This document shows positions 44,401-52,221 of a stretch of 64,000 nucleotides of DNA, one piece after another. Source of the stretch: Nannocystis pusilla (lineage in GTDB: Bacteria > Myxococcota_A > Polyangia > Nannocystales > Nannocystaceae). Numbering within the stretch: position 1 is the first letter of the stretch; each line of letters opens with the position of its first letter. Made by a program: the position numbers and the translations under genes. Below the pieces are notes generated by a model, which was given only the letters and a program-made list of their open reading frames with translations, searched no databases and was not told where the DNA came from. The DNA is taken from contig NZ_JAIRAU010000008.1 in assembly GCF_020073745.1 (NCBI RefSeq), forward strand, positions 62,001 to 126,000. Reading direction: 5' to 3'.

Positions 44401-45343
44401 GCAGTCCCGTGATCGACTCGACGAGCGTGCCCTCGAGCCCGGATCCGTCCCGAGTTCCCGTGAGGATGAAGGTGCGCCCGAGCTCGCGGGCGAGGGGGCT
44501 GTAGCGCCAGTCGTCCGCCGGCAAGCGATCGCGCAGCTCGATCGTCACGTCCCCAGCGGGCGTCCAGGTGCCGGTAACCGCGAGCGGCTGGGGCCACAGG
44601 AGGCTCGCGTCGGTGTCGACCCGTCCGGCGATTGTGCCGTCGTCACGGAAGTCGAGGTCGAGGACCAGGTCACTCTCGCCGAGGCCGGCGCCGCCGACGG
44701 CGAAAGCCGCGGTGCCGCGGAACTGCCCAGACTCCGGCGCGGCTTCGACCTCGATCGACCATAGGAGCGCGCCATCACTGGTGAGGATCTGCACCGGCAA
44801 CAGCCGGTCGGTCGCCGCGAGCGCCTCCACGTCAACATCGGCGCGGAGCTCGACCTCGGCCCCCGGGGCCAGCTCGGCGAGCGTGCGATCGAGGTCGACG
44901 ATGGTATTGGCCGAGTCCAGGCGGTACTTGAGCGCGCCGGGGCCCTCGTTACGGAGCGTCGTGCGTGCGGTCGCCTCGCCGAACCCCAGCACGGTAAAGC
45001 GCTCGACGAGCACCGGGGTCCCCGCCAGCTCGGGCTCCTCGCCGCCGTCGGGCAAGCAGCGGCCGTGCGTGTCGCACGACGCACCTGGCGCGCACTCCTC
45101 GTCGGCGCTACAGCCGGCGACACAGATCCGCAACTCGCAGAAGCGGCCCGCATCACAGTCCGCGTCGACACGGCAGACCTCCGCGCCTGGATCGATTCCA
45201 GGATCTGGCGGCGGTTCAGCGTCGAACACTGGTGCCGTCGTATCGGGCGGCGATTCGTGGGCGACTTCTCGAGTGCAGGCCAGCAAGAACAGCAGGGCCG
45301 ACCCGGCCCTGGGGATAGCGGACAACTTCACGATGCACCTCAC
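41495..45343 (-). CDS. Giant lipoprotein with Tc-toxin-A-like C-terminus
   Basis: 1282 aa. The lipoprotein signal is GSALLFLLAC (Cys23). A Cys-rich module follows (CRVDADCDAGRFCELRICVA), then beta domains and a helical region. Residues about 690-1020 are long coiled-coil helices (DAAGLRIRHAAQAVENNLHA; EIEAAQGEIFKVQDAAGKER). The last 170 residues parallel the TcB-binding end of TcA: ALFSAALCDDRVEKVEVKLV, SAYVPYSFEREQIVIQAGVG and HVSDVVLRLHHRA, compared with the typical TcA ending ISDVILHLRYTAR. It is about half the length of a TcA and is lipidated, so it may be a surface-anchored reduced A component for the Rhs protein. The Tc link is by motif only. Confidence 0.6.
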   Translation of the reverse strand: MRCIVKLSAIPRAGSALLFLLACTREVAHESPPDTTAPVFDAEPPPDPGIDPGAEVCRVDADCDAGRFCELRICVAGCSADEECAPGASCDTHGRCLPDGGEEPELAGTPVLVERFTVLGFGEATARTTLRNEGPGALKYRLDSANTIVDLDRTLAELAPGAEVELRADVDVEALAATDRLLPVQILTSDGALLWSIEVEAAPESGQFRGTAAFAVGGAGLGESDLVLDLDFRDDGTIAGRVDTDASLLWPQPLAVTGTWTPAGDVTIELRDRLPADDWRYSPLARELGRTFILTGTRDGSGLEGTLVESITGLRDTPVQVEGTFVLRRHGPLTGLVHAADDPPGPAAAPTWLAPPGVDTDACEGLGTVYGTPDTLVEPTPACDACATGNCPTEDKLECGSALRTSAWNLPVVLAELSGGGQVKPPSAWTWDDCTATAPPYAEGQACLDIASMRCAHTLIRRGAQDTPGKTGEFYELYAALYAADEALAAGLLSTETQIDAAFAYKDELGAPVSDVLARELQLLATDRQRLAAALAPTLTPAFAAALDVIAAENPDLVEEHVALAPLAQVANFAGATARWARLADLSGTNAADVRAAVRLAAIATHAAGAELHVRLHDHEGAAAGLHALGPAVQSLASVHAALRADTSFGYAAAYVPLALSLQDLEQHRSNFEAVHLLATDDLAQLEQVFGDAWQAIRDYEQKTYALDTTVFQLEVEYDGKLRALCGSLPGETRPALEQCGMHGGQIAELKAAVDAAGLRIRHAAQAVENNLHAIAVEEERFGKEVAIHLDLQAEIEAAQGEIFKVQDAAGKERSALAQAEAAAECSRVRENAHAEADVQQADCLQQIGSAMFSGPSILGTAIPNPMQLTGAILGCQAQENSRNVQTDNQCKSILGQAGLTNAQEELARNEQQAITAINAEIDAAIRASDLEVRRAASVALVKNIRAEGLLLQLEVEEAELARDTARTAMWSAFQEVGALLQEKAQAIGHMVEDSPDNALTRPHFLQARLEAARRVLPVREQTARRVYLALRALEYELNQPLPTGRDTLAAARSAADFASLLACLDSIYEDYRLEHGFGQPYVTEVSLRSDIFGITRDVVDVDGTAVTPGQQFAALLRDPLHRLPDGSVALPFALSAFEHALFSAALCDDRVEKVEVKLVGDYLGDREAEVWLTRQGLAGVRRCDGADLPSWSAYVPYSFEREQIVIQAGVGDFGTAGPNAGYAAWPVHGEQWTLTIPPADKAPANRDVDLHHVSDVVLRLHHRAGSIAPEGQGVFTPSCGG

Positions 45344-45433
45344 CTGTGGCGCTCCTGCGAGCGCAGTTCGTTGCGCAGAGAATCGGCGGCGAGGGCCGCC
45401 GTCGAGCGCCCACGTACGGCGGGCGCGACGTGC

Positions 45434-46204
45434 TTAGGGGGCGCTTGCCGACGCGAACGAGGTCGACACGCCCGAGGACGCGGACGAGGGTGGCTTCGGC
45501 GGTGGGCTCTCCTGAGCGGCCGCACGAAGCCGGTTGAGGTTGGGCACGATGAACTGCCGACGACCCGCACGCACGATGAGGCCCTCGCGCTCGAGACGCG
45601 CCAGCTCCAGGGTCACGGTCTCACGCGTGCAGACGACACGCTCTGCAAGCTCTCGCTGGGGCCCCAGCGTGACCTTCCGGCCATCGGCGGTGGCACGGCT
45701 GGCTTCTGCAAGGCGGAGAAGCTGGCCGGCGATTCGCGCACGAGCGTCGAGGCTGTGCGCGTCGCACAGGCGAAGCGTGACGGCCTGCCGGCGCGACACC
45801 GACTGCGCGACGATGGCGCGCTCCACAGCGGCGTGCTGGTCGAGCACGTCGCGGAAGACGGCCCGCGGCACGAGCGTCACCAGCGCCGGAGACGTGGTGA
45901 TTGCCATGTCCTCGCGGGTCGCCGAAGAGGTCCAAAGGCAAGCCTCGCCGAAGATGTCCCCCGGAGAGAAGTCGCCCACGTTGATGGTCCGACCCGCTCG
46001 GGACTCCCAAAGCGCCGAGACATGACCGCCGTGGAGACAGTACACGTGCTCGGCGTCCGTCCCGGGCGTATGCAAAATGGTACCTCGGGAGACCTGCCGC
46101 GTGACGGAAGCGCCTGCAAGCGCCTGCAGCGCCGGGTCCGACAACCCCGACAGGATGGACAGCCCTCGGACACACCACAGCGTGGGAGGAGGCTCAATCT
46201 TCAT
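45434..46204 (-). CDS. Crp/Fnr-family transcription regulator
   Basis: 256 aa from ATG 46202-46204 behind GGAGGGGGAGCC. The cyclic-nucleotide-binding fold is at about 15-130 (VSRGTILHTPGTDAEHVYCL; INVGDFSPGDIFGEACLW). The C-terminal HTH contains LGPQRELAERVVCTRETVTL then ELARLEREGLIVRAG. It lacks the Cys cluster of FNR, so a nucleotide or other ligand is likelier than Fe-S. A Ser/Pro-rich tail ends the protein. It is 90 bp upstream of the TcA-like gene on the same strand and is the natural candidate to control the Rhs cluster. Confidence 0.85.
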   Translation of the reverse strand: MKIEPPPTLWCVRGLSILSGLSDPALQALAGASVTRQVSRGTILHTPGTDAEHVYCLHGGHVSALWESRAGRTINVGDFSPGDIFGEACLWTSSATREDMAITTSPALVTLVPRAVFRDVLDQHAAVERAIVAQSVSRRQAVTLRLCDAHSLDARARIAGQLLRLAEASRATADGRKVTLGPQRELAERVVCTRETVTLELARLEREGLIVRAGRRQFIVPNLNRLRAAAQESPPPKPPSSASSGVSTSFASASAP

Positions 46205-46542
46205 GGCGGCTCCCCCTCCGTCTCCGCGAACCAGGGGCCCAGTTCGCACGGCTCGTCGAGGTAGCTTCCCTCGCTGGCCAACACGCGATCCGCGTCACTG
46301 CCGGGCCGTCCGAACACGTGGACGGCGTGCTCATGCATGACCGTCCAGATCTCCCCGCGCGTATCCAACTCGCGGGCGAGCGCGACCCGCTCCGCCGGAG
46401 AGAGGCCCCGAGTCACCCCCACCGCGCTCCGGAGGCAGTTGCCGAGCTCGGCTATCGATCGGAATGCGCCGCGGTAGTTACCCCGGTCCCGATGGGGCGC
46501 CAGGGATCGCGGCAAAGGCGCGGAGTCACCATACAGTCGCAA
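46201..46542 (-). CDS. Small protein upstream of the Crp/Fnr gene
   Basis: 113 aa if started at TTG 46540-46542, which has GGGAGGTG six bases before it. The stop overlaps the Crp/Fnr ATG (ATGA), which supports a real gene. The sequence contains FRSIAELGNCLRSAVGVTRG and LSPAERVALARELDTRGEIW. No domain recognised; it could be a regulator of the Crp/Fnr protein. The start codon is the weak point. Confidence 0.45.
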   Translation of the reverse strand: MRLYGDSAPLPRSLAPHRDRGNYRGAFRSIAELGNCLRSAVGVTRGLSPAERVALARELDTRGEIWTVMHEHAVHVFGRPGSDADRVLASEGSYLDEPCELGPWFAETEGEPP

Positions 46543-46650
46543 GCTGCACCTCCCATGGGGCGCTCGTCCGAGCGCGTTGATGACGCAGCACGGGCGGCGT
46601 GGGCGCCAGCCCACGGCGCCGCGAGGCGTCTTACTTCTCTGACGGGCAAA

Positions 46651-46725
46651 TGTTCGCCAAGAGCCCCTTAAACGTGCGTTCAGGACGCCAAAAAAAACTG
46701 CAAGCCGCTGGGCGCGCGATAGAAT
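46651..46725 (+). promoter_or_regulatory. Conserved upstream region of the first MerR-like gene
   Basis: TGTTCGCCAAG at 46651-46661, then five bases, then CTTAAA, and a -10-like TAGAAT at 46720-46725 ending 10 bp before the GTG start. The same order and spacing recur before the paralogue at 47841. No -35 is evident and the -10 is so close that the transcript would be almost leaderless. Confidence 0.55.
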
Positions 46726-46734
46726 CTGCTCGCC

Positions 46735-47187
46735 GTGACCGACGAGACCTGGGAGATCAAGCCGCTGGGCAAGGACTACGCGACGACCGAGGAGGTCATG
46801 GACGCCGGAGGGGTCGAGCGAGGGGCCATCTACGAATGGATGCGGGAGGGCCTGCTGCCGAAGCCCCGGTCGACCTTGGGCCGCGGCATCATCGCCAAGT
46901 GGCCGATGATCGCCCTTGATCTTGCGAAGTTCGTGCGCAGCCAGCGTGACCTCGCGTTCGGCTTGCCCGAGATCCGTCCGCGGATCGTGGCGGCGTTTGG
47001 CGAGAAGATTCTCGACGTGTTGGCCAAACCCCGCGGGCCCCGAACACGAGGCGGCGAGAAGTCGACGACGCCGGCGAAGAAGGCCGCGAAGAAGGCCGCG
47101 AAGGCGACCGCGAAAACCTCCGCGAAGAAGGGCGCGAAGAAGGGCGCGAAGAAGAAGGCGGCGCAGAAGGCCACGAAGAAGAGGTAG
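46735..47187 (+). CDS. MerR-like HTH protein with Lys/Ala-rich tail
   Basis: 150 aa from GTG 46735. The N-terminal winged-HTH of MerR type reads GKDYATTEEVMDAGGVERGA, IYEWMREGLLPKPRS and then ALDLAKFVRSQRDLAFGLPE. The last 50 residues are a repeat of AKKAAKKA and AKKGAKK units, like histone H1 tails and other nucleoid-binding extensions. It is paralogous to the gene at 47841, which lacks the Lys tail. Probably a DNA-binding regulator that also binds DNA nonspecifically through the tail. Confidence 0.7.
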   Translation: MTDETWEIKPLGKDYATTEEVMDAGGVERGAIYEWMREGLLPKPRSTLGRGIIAKWPMIALDLAKFVRSQRDLAFGLPEIRPRIVAAFGEKILDVLAKPRGPRTRGGEKSTTPAKKAAKKAAKATAKTSAKKGAKKGAKKKAAQKATKKR

Positions 47188-47259
47188 GCGACCTCCTACC
47201 CGCGGTCCCTCCTGTTCCGTCACAACACCGTTCGCAGGACAAGGCATCGGTCGCCCGCT

Positions 47260-47649
47260 TCAAGGCTGAGGTCCACGCACCGCCCGGCTCAGCGCGAAGA
47301 GCTCGGAGAGTCGCCCCGAGGCGTCACAGTTGACGCCGGCCTGCGCGAGTTCGGCAACAACGTCGCCAGGGAGTTCCGCTCCGAACTGGCCGTCCCAGAA
47401 GACCTCGTCGAGGAGATCGAGCGCGTCGTCTGACAGCCCCCGTAGCCCGGCGGGCACGAGCCCCAAGTGCGCTGCGACGCGCAGGAGCATCGAGGGGAGC
47501 TCGTGCTCGACGGGCTCGACGTGGGCGGGCAGCGCGGACACACGAAGTCCGTCCGCCTCGACCTCCCACACGTCCCCGGCAGGGCTGACAAAGAAGATGT
47601 GATCCGAGCCCCCGGCGTAGAAGCCGGGCGGGGGGCGGGCGCTGAACAT
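47260..47649 (-). CDS. Hypothetical protein between the MerR-like paralogues (129 aa)
   Basis: ATG 47647-47649 follows GGAGGAGTCAG. It begins FSARPPPGFYAGGSDHIFFV then SPAGDVWEVEADGLRVSALP, beta-rich, and ends with helices (SDDALDLLDEVFWDGQFGAE). No signal peptide. Its position between two paralogous regulators, in the opposite direction, suggests a linked unit, but nothing shows its job. Confidence 0.55.
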   Translation of the reverse strand: MFSARPPPGFYAGGSDHIFFVSPAGDVWEVEADGLRVSALPAHVEPVEHELPSMLLRVAAHLGLVPAGLRGLSDDALDLLDEVFWDGQFGAELPGDVVAELAQAGVNCDASGRLSELFALSRAVRGPQP

Positions 47650-47754
47650 CTGACTCCTCCGCGTCGAGAAAAAGGCCTTCCGTGGCCGTGTGCGCTCCAT
47701 GCGGGTTCGCCGGCGCGCTCCCTGGCGCCAGCGTGCGTTGGTCGGCAGTGAAAG

Positions 47755-47830
47755 TGTTCGCCAAGCATATCTTAAAAAATCCGTAAGCACTCTTTAAAAT
47801 TGTAAAAGACGGTGGCATTGAGTGTAGGAT
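47755..47830 (+). promoter_or_regulatory. Conserved upstream region of the second MerR-like gene
   Basis: TGTTCGCCAAG at 47755-47765, five bases, CTTAAA, an A/T-rich stretch, and TAGGAT at 47825-47830 ending 10 bp before ATG 47841. It matches the layout at 46651-46725 base for base in its main elements. Confidence 0.55.
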
Positions 47831-47840
47831 CACGCTGGCC

Positions 47841-48233
47841 ATGACTGAGGACCCCAAACCCCTAGGCAAGGACTACGCCACGACCGACGAGGTGAGCGCG
47901 GTGGCCGGCGTCGAGAGGACGGCGCTCTACGAGTGGCTCCGGGAGGGTCTCCTGCCCCGGCCCCGGACCTCCGGCGGGCGCGGCATCATCGCCAAGTGGC
48001 CGATGATCACCCTGGAGCTCGCGAAGTTCGTGCGCAGCCAGCGCGAGCTCGCCTTCGGGTTGCCGGAGATCCGACCGCGGATCCTGCAAGCCTTCGGCGA
48101 ACAGATCCTTGAGGTGCTACCCGAACCCCGCGGCCCGCGGCGACGTGCGCAAGGCGGGGACAAGCGGACCGACCCACGGGGCAACCAGACCGCGCGCACC
48201 CCGGGGAAGTGCCGGTCGACGGCCGGTGAGTGA
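47841..48233 (+). CDS. MerR-like HTH protein, paralogue without Lys tail
   Basis: 130 aa. Its first 85 residues are about 80% identical to the product of 46735-47187 (GKDYATTDEVSAVAGVERTA; LYEWLREGLLPRPRTSGGRG; KFVRSQRELAFGLPEIRPRI). The tail is shorter and only mildly basic (GPRRRAQGGDKRTDPRGNQT). The shared upstream elements suggest the pair arose by duplication of gene plus promoter, with later loss or gain of the histone-like tail. The target is unknown. Confidence 0.68.
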   Translation: MTEDPKPLGKDYATTDEVSAVAGVERTALYEWLREGLLPRPRTSGGRGIIAKWPMITLELAKFVRSQRELAFGLPEIRPRILQAFGEQILEVLPEPRGPRRRAQGGDKRTDPRGNQTARTPGKCRSTAGE

Positions 48234-48477
48234 TGCAGGTTGCTGGGGCTCTGCGCGCGCTGCATCGGCGAGCGAGGGCGCCGTGCGGTTCCCTTGCGAC
48301 CGTCCTGGGATCTCCGCGTCCCCGCCATCTCCTCGCCCTGCCTTGGAGCCGGTCCGCGGGCGTGCATCGGCGGCGGGTCCGAGGCCATGCGCGGCTCGCC
48401 GATGCCGCCGGGCACGGGATTGTCGAAAAATGTCAGTAAGTTAAAAATAGGCTTGACGTTGAGCCAGCCACCTGCGA

Positions 48478-48500
48478 GCATTTTGAAATGACCAAAATGC
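48478..48500. promoter_or_regulatory. Inverted repeat over the start codon of the HEPN-like gene
   Basis: GCATTTTG (48478-48485), 7 bases, then CAAAATGC (48493-48500), perfectly complementary. The ATG at 48488 lies inside the loop and a second ATG lies in the right arm. A TTGACG stands 25 bp upstream (48453). This fits an operator for autorepression or an RNA hairpin that hides the start. Confidence 0.5.
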
Positions 48501-50179
48501 CTGAGCATTCGCCGCAGTTAGTGACCATCCAAAATAGCAAGAGGAAAGCACTAGCTCAAGGCCAAGCCATTGTTAGCGAGGATTTCGTCGCGCTCACGAG
48601 ACTTGACAATGGAGAAAAGTGGTTGAGTGAGTGGGTAAATTCACCTGCACGATTTGATGCGCAGGAGCTCGTGGTGGTGACCGCAAACAGGGACAAGAAC
48701 CGTTTGATCGAAGGTTTTCTGTCGCTCTACTATTTCAATGAAGCCGGTGTGATCCCAGCCGCTAAAGGCTGGGAGCGGTTTGTTGCCATTCTGCGCAATA
48801 ACGACAGGCCGTTTGAAGGAAGCTTTGCATATCGAATCTGGAAAGCGTCGCAGACCGATGAGCCGGTTTGGTATGCCGAGGAATGCCTCATCTACTCTGA
48901 CGTGTCATTTGCTGGTGAACTGCAGGCCCTTGGACCATTCGACATCAAGAACAATCTCCCGGCAGATGCAGATACGATGGCTTCTTTAACGGTTCGGTAC
49001 AGACTGTACCGTTCAGCCAACGATTTCGATTATACCTTCCGCCAACTGTTACACACTCATCCCAGGTACGCCGAGTATCGCGAACGAATCCTGATCCCCA
49101 TTGCGGATGAGCTGGCCTGCTTGATTTCAGTGGCAACGGGCCGTCGTTTGATTGGTGACAGTGTTGCTTCGCGCTGGTTCGGCCTGTCTCCCGATCCTTT
49201 GGGCGAAGCTCGGGATCCCGGACCAAGGCCCAAAATCCAGGCACAACGCCATCGTTCTATATTGCCCTACTATTTTTCCCGCGAGCGTGACAACTTGGCG
49301 ACGGCTGAACCTGTGCTGAGGCAGTATTTTTCGCTGTCAGCACCGCTTGCCGCTAGGTTTCTGCGCGCCGCTGTCCTGTACAAGAAGGCTCTCCTTCAGT
49401 CGGATCTTGAACCTGACCTCGCATGGATCTGGGGAGTAGGCGCAATCGAGGCGCTGGCGGAGGTTCCCGGTGATCACGCGGGCGCCCTCAATAGATTCGT
49501 CAGGTTCCTCATCGCGCACTTACCTCCTCCTCCTCCGGTTCGTCCGCCTCGCGGTGAACTTACTTGGGATTCCTCCCTCAAAAAGTCATTTGAGCAGATC
49601 TATGCCTATCGCTCAGATTTTCTCCACGCCGGGCACCAATTCCCTTCGCCAATGTCGCGCCCGCCTGAGAACCTTTCAGCGTTCTTCAGAAAAGAAGAGA
49701 TCTCGGGAGCAGAAGTTTTCTCAGAGCGGCCAAGAGGTGGCATTGGCATTGGACCTACGCGGTACGAATCTGAGGCATGCCCCATGCAATTGCATGTGTT
49801 CTTGTACATTGTTCAGGGATGTCTCTTGAAATGGCTTGATTTGACGAGCAAGGCGGAGAGCGCAGCAGCACCTACCCTTCCCGTGTCATCACGGCTAGAG
49901 GTGACGATCACTCCTGCGGCTGATCGGATTCGGGTCGTGGTCGTCGATGAGGATCAAACGGTAGTTCAGGATGAGAAGCTCCCCAAAGCGGACCTCCTTT
50001 CCAGTACGCTGATGAATATCTTGCCCTCGGGATACGAAGTTTCAGAAATCGTGTTGCTAAGAACCTCAGAGGTTCCAGCAGGTGCCCCCGCAAGTGAGAA
50101 CTTAGCGGAAAGTGTCACTCTTCCAAAAGAGGGAGATGCCCCTGGTGATGGAGGCCGTGAGGGAGCAAGTAACATGTAG
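48488..50179 (+). CDS. HEPN-like protein (ApeA-type), low GC
   Basis: 563 aa. The key motif is FEQIYAYRSDFLHAGHQFP (about 369-387), whose R-x4-H (Arg375, His380) is the catalytic signature of HEPN ribonucleases; it lies in a helical region starting near 310. The first 250 residues are mixed alpha/beta, and about 470-540 is a small beta domain (RLEVTITPAADRIRVVVVDE). Large proteins with a late HEPN domain of this form include ApeA-type anti-phage RNases. GC is clearly lower than both flanks and the neighbours are unrelated, so it is probably acquired. A terminator follows at 50195. Confidence 0.55.
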   Translation: MTKMPEHSPQLVTIQNSKRKALAQGQAIVSEDFVALTRLDNGEKWLSEWVNSPARFDAQELVVVTANRDKNRLIEGFLSLYYFNEAGVIPAAKGWERFVAILRNNDRPFEGSFAYRIWKASQTDEPVWYAEECLIYSDVSFAGELQALGPFDIKNNLPADADTMASLTVRYRLYRSANDFDYTFRQLLHTHPRYAEYRERILIPIADELACLISVATGRRLIGDSVASRWFGLSPDPLGEARDPGPRPKIQAQRHRSILPYYFSRERDNLATAEPVLRQYFSLSAPLAARFLRAAVLYKKALLQSDLEPDLAWIWGVGAIEALAEVPGDHAGALNRFVRFLIAHLPPPPPVRPPRGELTWDSSLKKSFEQIYAYRSDFLHAGHQFPSPMSRPPENLSAFFRKEEISGAEVFSERPRGGIGIGPTRYESEACPMQLHVFLYIVQGCLLKWLDLTSKAESAAAPTLPVSSRLEVTITPAADRIRVVVVDEDQTVVQDEKLPKADLLSSTLMNILPSGYEVSEIVLLRTSEVPAGAPASENLAESVTLPKEGDAPGDGGREGASNM

Positions 50180-50194
50180 AGTTTCAGCGACCTC

Positions 50195-50220
50195 GCGCCG
50201 GCTCGCCGTAGAGCCGGCGC
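50195..50220 (+). terminator. Strong hairpin after the HEPN-like gene
   Basis: GCGCCGGCTC, loop GCCGTA, then GAGCCGGCGC: a perfect 10-bp GC stem starting 15 bp after the stop codon. No T-run follows, so it would be a weak intrinsic terminator or an RNA-stabilising end. Confidence 0.6.
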
Positions 50221-50373
50221 TGACTAGCTAGCTAGCCGGCGTCGGAGATTCCGTTCAGGATTTTTACGGGACCGGGCGGTGCCTCAAGGGTTGTCCCGGG
50301 GTTGATCTGGACCTAGGGCCGGAGGATCGGCCACGAGTCGAGCTCGACGCGGCCGAACAGCCTCGCTATCACG

Positions 50374-51933
50374 CTATGAGGGTTCATCCTTCTTATCTTT
50401 CTTTTTTGCCGCGTCTGCTAATTGGATGCGGCGCTGTCTGTCTCGTTCAAAGAGATCGACATGGTACTTGGGAGTGTAGTACAGGAATTTGGGTTTGGGT
50501 GGGAGGATGCGCCGAAGCTCCGCGAGGGGATCCGCTTCCCCGTCTCTCGTGTCGTCGTCCGCCACCTCGTCGTCGTTCGCCAGGTCCGGGCTCACTTCGT
50601 CGTCGTTCTCGCTCTCGTCGGTGCTTTCGCCGAGCTCAGGGTCGAAATCCGCGTCCTCGTCGGGGTTCACGAACCCGTCTGTCGAGCTATCGTCGGCCTC
50701 GGCTAGATCCACGCCACCGCGGAGCCAGCGCATCAGTTCGGAGTCGGGGCGCAGCAGTTCGCTGAAGACGAATACAGTCTGCCGCCCCTCCAGCCGTACA
50801 AACTTCGAGTAGAGGCGGTACGCCGCGATCGCGTATCGGAACGACCTGGGCCCCCCCGTGAGCCGATAGCCCAGCACCTTTTCGATCGCCTGGCGGAGCT
50901 CGCGACCCACCCCGCGAATGTCGCGGCCGCGTGCGGCGAGAGCGACCATCCCCTCTGCGAGCTCCCGGCGTAGTTTCTTGGACCACCCGGTCGGATCATT
51001 GGGTGACATGGGCTGCAAATCTGCGATCTGCTGGGCGCGGAACCTGATGCACTCCAGGACGTCCGCCGGCACTTTGCAACGACAGGAAATCGGGGCCGGA
51101 CGGCGGACCGGGATCCCGAGGATCGTGTCCGCGGGCTCAGCGACCCGAGCGGGTGCTACGACCGCCGCTTGGCGCGGCGGCGGTGGAGGCGAATGAATGG
51201 GCGTACGCATCACTACGCGTGGAGGTTCGTCCGACCAAAGTTCCTCGCGTTGCCCGAGTTCCTGAACCGGGATGACCCGCACGGTCACAGTCGCATCGCC
51301 GATGATGGTCAGCTCGACGTGCTCGGCGTCTTCTGTAGGGAGGAGGACGAGATCGTTGGTGGGGTCCAGCCGGCAGTATGCGAGCACGCCGCGGATGCTT
51401 GCGACCGTCAGTTCGAGGACCCGGCCGCGATACCGGACGGTAAGTGGTCGAGGGCGCGCTTTCCCGACGCTAGCGAACGCGGAGCGGAGTGCGTCCGTGC
51501 GGTCGTCGTGCACGGAGAGCCAAGCGACGCCGCCGTCGGTGAGCACGTGGACCAGCGCGAATTTCGACCCGAAGGGCAGGACGCGCAGCTCGCCCCTGGA
51601 CGTGATCGCGCGGTAACTTCCGTCCTGCTTGAACTCCTGCCACTGATGCGGCCTGCTCGATGCCAACGGGCCGCAGCCTACGCCATAGCGCCCGCACTCG
51701 ATCACGCGCTCCATGACGTCCGAGTACGGTCCATAGGCGAGCATGCGCGTCCCGTAGTCGGCCGGCCAGACGAGCTCCGCGCGCGCCATGGGACCGTCGA
51801 TGTGGAGCTCCAGGCGGGCCTCGTCGAGCTGAAGCGTGGTTGCTGGAGTGATGGTTGCACTCCGGCGTATGCGCCCAACACGCCATGCAGTAATCGCGGG
51901 TTTCTCGGACGGTGCGCGCTCCGCGAGTGACAT
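50374..51933 (-). CDS. Hypothetical acidic-tailed protein (519 aa)
   Basis: ATG 51931-51933 has GAGGGGG just before it; another ATG at 51948 is possible. The first third is beta-rich (TLQLDEARLELHIDGPMARA; SYRAITSRGELRVLPFGSKF). The middle has a Pro-rich linker (IHSPPPPPRQ) and a helical domain (WSKKLRRELAEGMVALAARG; RELRQAIEKVLGYRLTGGPR). The tail is very acidic (STDESENDDEVSPDLANDDE) and ends with a basic stretch KKKDKKDEPS. No enzyme motif or membrane segment. Function unknown. Confidence 0.6.
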   Translation of the reverse strand: MSLAERAPSEKPAITAWRVGRIRRSATITPATTLQLDEARLELHIDGPMARAELVWPADYGTRMLAYGPYSDVMERVIECGRYGVGCGPLASSRPHQWQEFKQDGSYRAITSRGELRVLPFGSKFALVHVLTDGGVAWLSVHDDRTDALRSAFASVGKARPRPLTVRYRGRVLELTVASIRGVLAYCRLDPTNDLVLLPTEDAEHVELTIIGDATVTVRVIPVQELGQREELWSDEPPRVVMRTPIHSPPPPPRQAAVVAPARVAEPADTILGIPVRRPAPISCRCKVPADVLECIRFRAQQIADLQPMSPNDPTGWSKKLRRELAEGMVALAARGRDIRGVGRELRQAIEKVLGYRLTGGPRSFRYAIAAYRLYSKFVRLEGRQTVFVFSELLRPDSELMRWLRGGVDLAEADDSSTDGFVNPDEDADFDPELGESTDESENDDEVSPDLANDDEVADDDTRDGEADPLAELRRILPPKPKFLYYTPKYHVDLFERDRQRRIQLADAAKKKDKKDEPS

Positions 51934-51948
51934 TCGCCCCCTCAGCAT

Positions 51949-52221
51949 TTGGGTATCCCAGGCCGCTCCATGCTGGGCAAGCACGCGGCCGAATTTTCGG
52001 CCCTTGGGCCGTAAATGCCAAGACTGCGGCTGAACTGCCCGCCGAGCTCGCCCGACTTGCATTATGAAATGCCCGCTCGAGGCCGCACAGGACACGGCGC
52101 TGAACATCTGAGACCCGCGACCGCGAAGCCAAGAATCATGGTCCGGCTGACCGCGCGACGCGGCTGTGGCGATCCGTGACGCGCAGCCTGCGCGGGGCGG
52201 TGCTCGCTTCGGCAGATCGCG
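51949..52221. other. Intergenic stretch before the 182-bp repeats
   Basis: No gene seen. Open frames here are Arg/Ser/Ala-rich and lack start signals. The stretch separates the acidic-tailed gene from the repeat block that follows. Confidence 0.45.

Noticed and set aside
42116..44764. An 880-residue open frame opposite the large lipoprotein gene
   Set aside because: Antisense shadow: composition is dominated by Arg, Gly, Glu and Leu and it has no start signal or domain.
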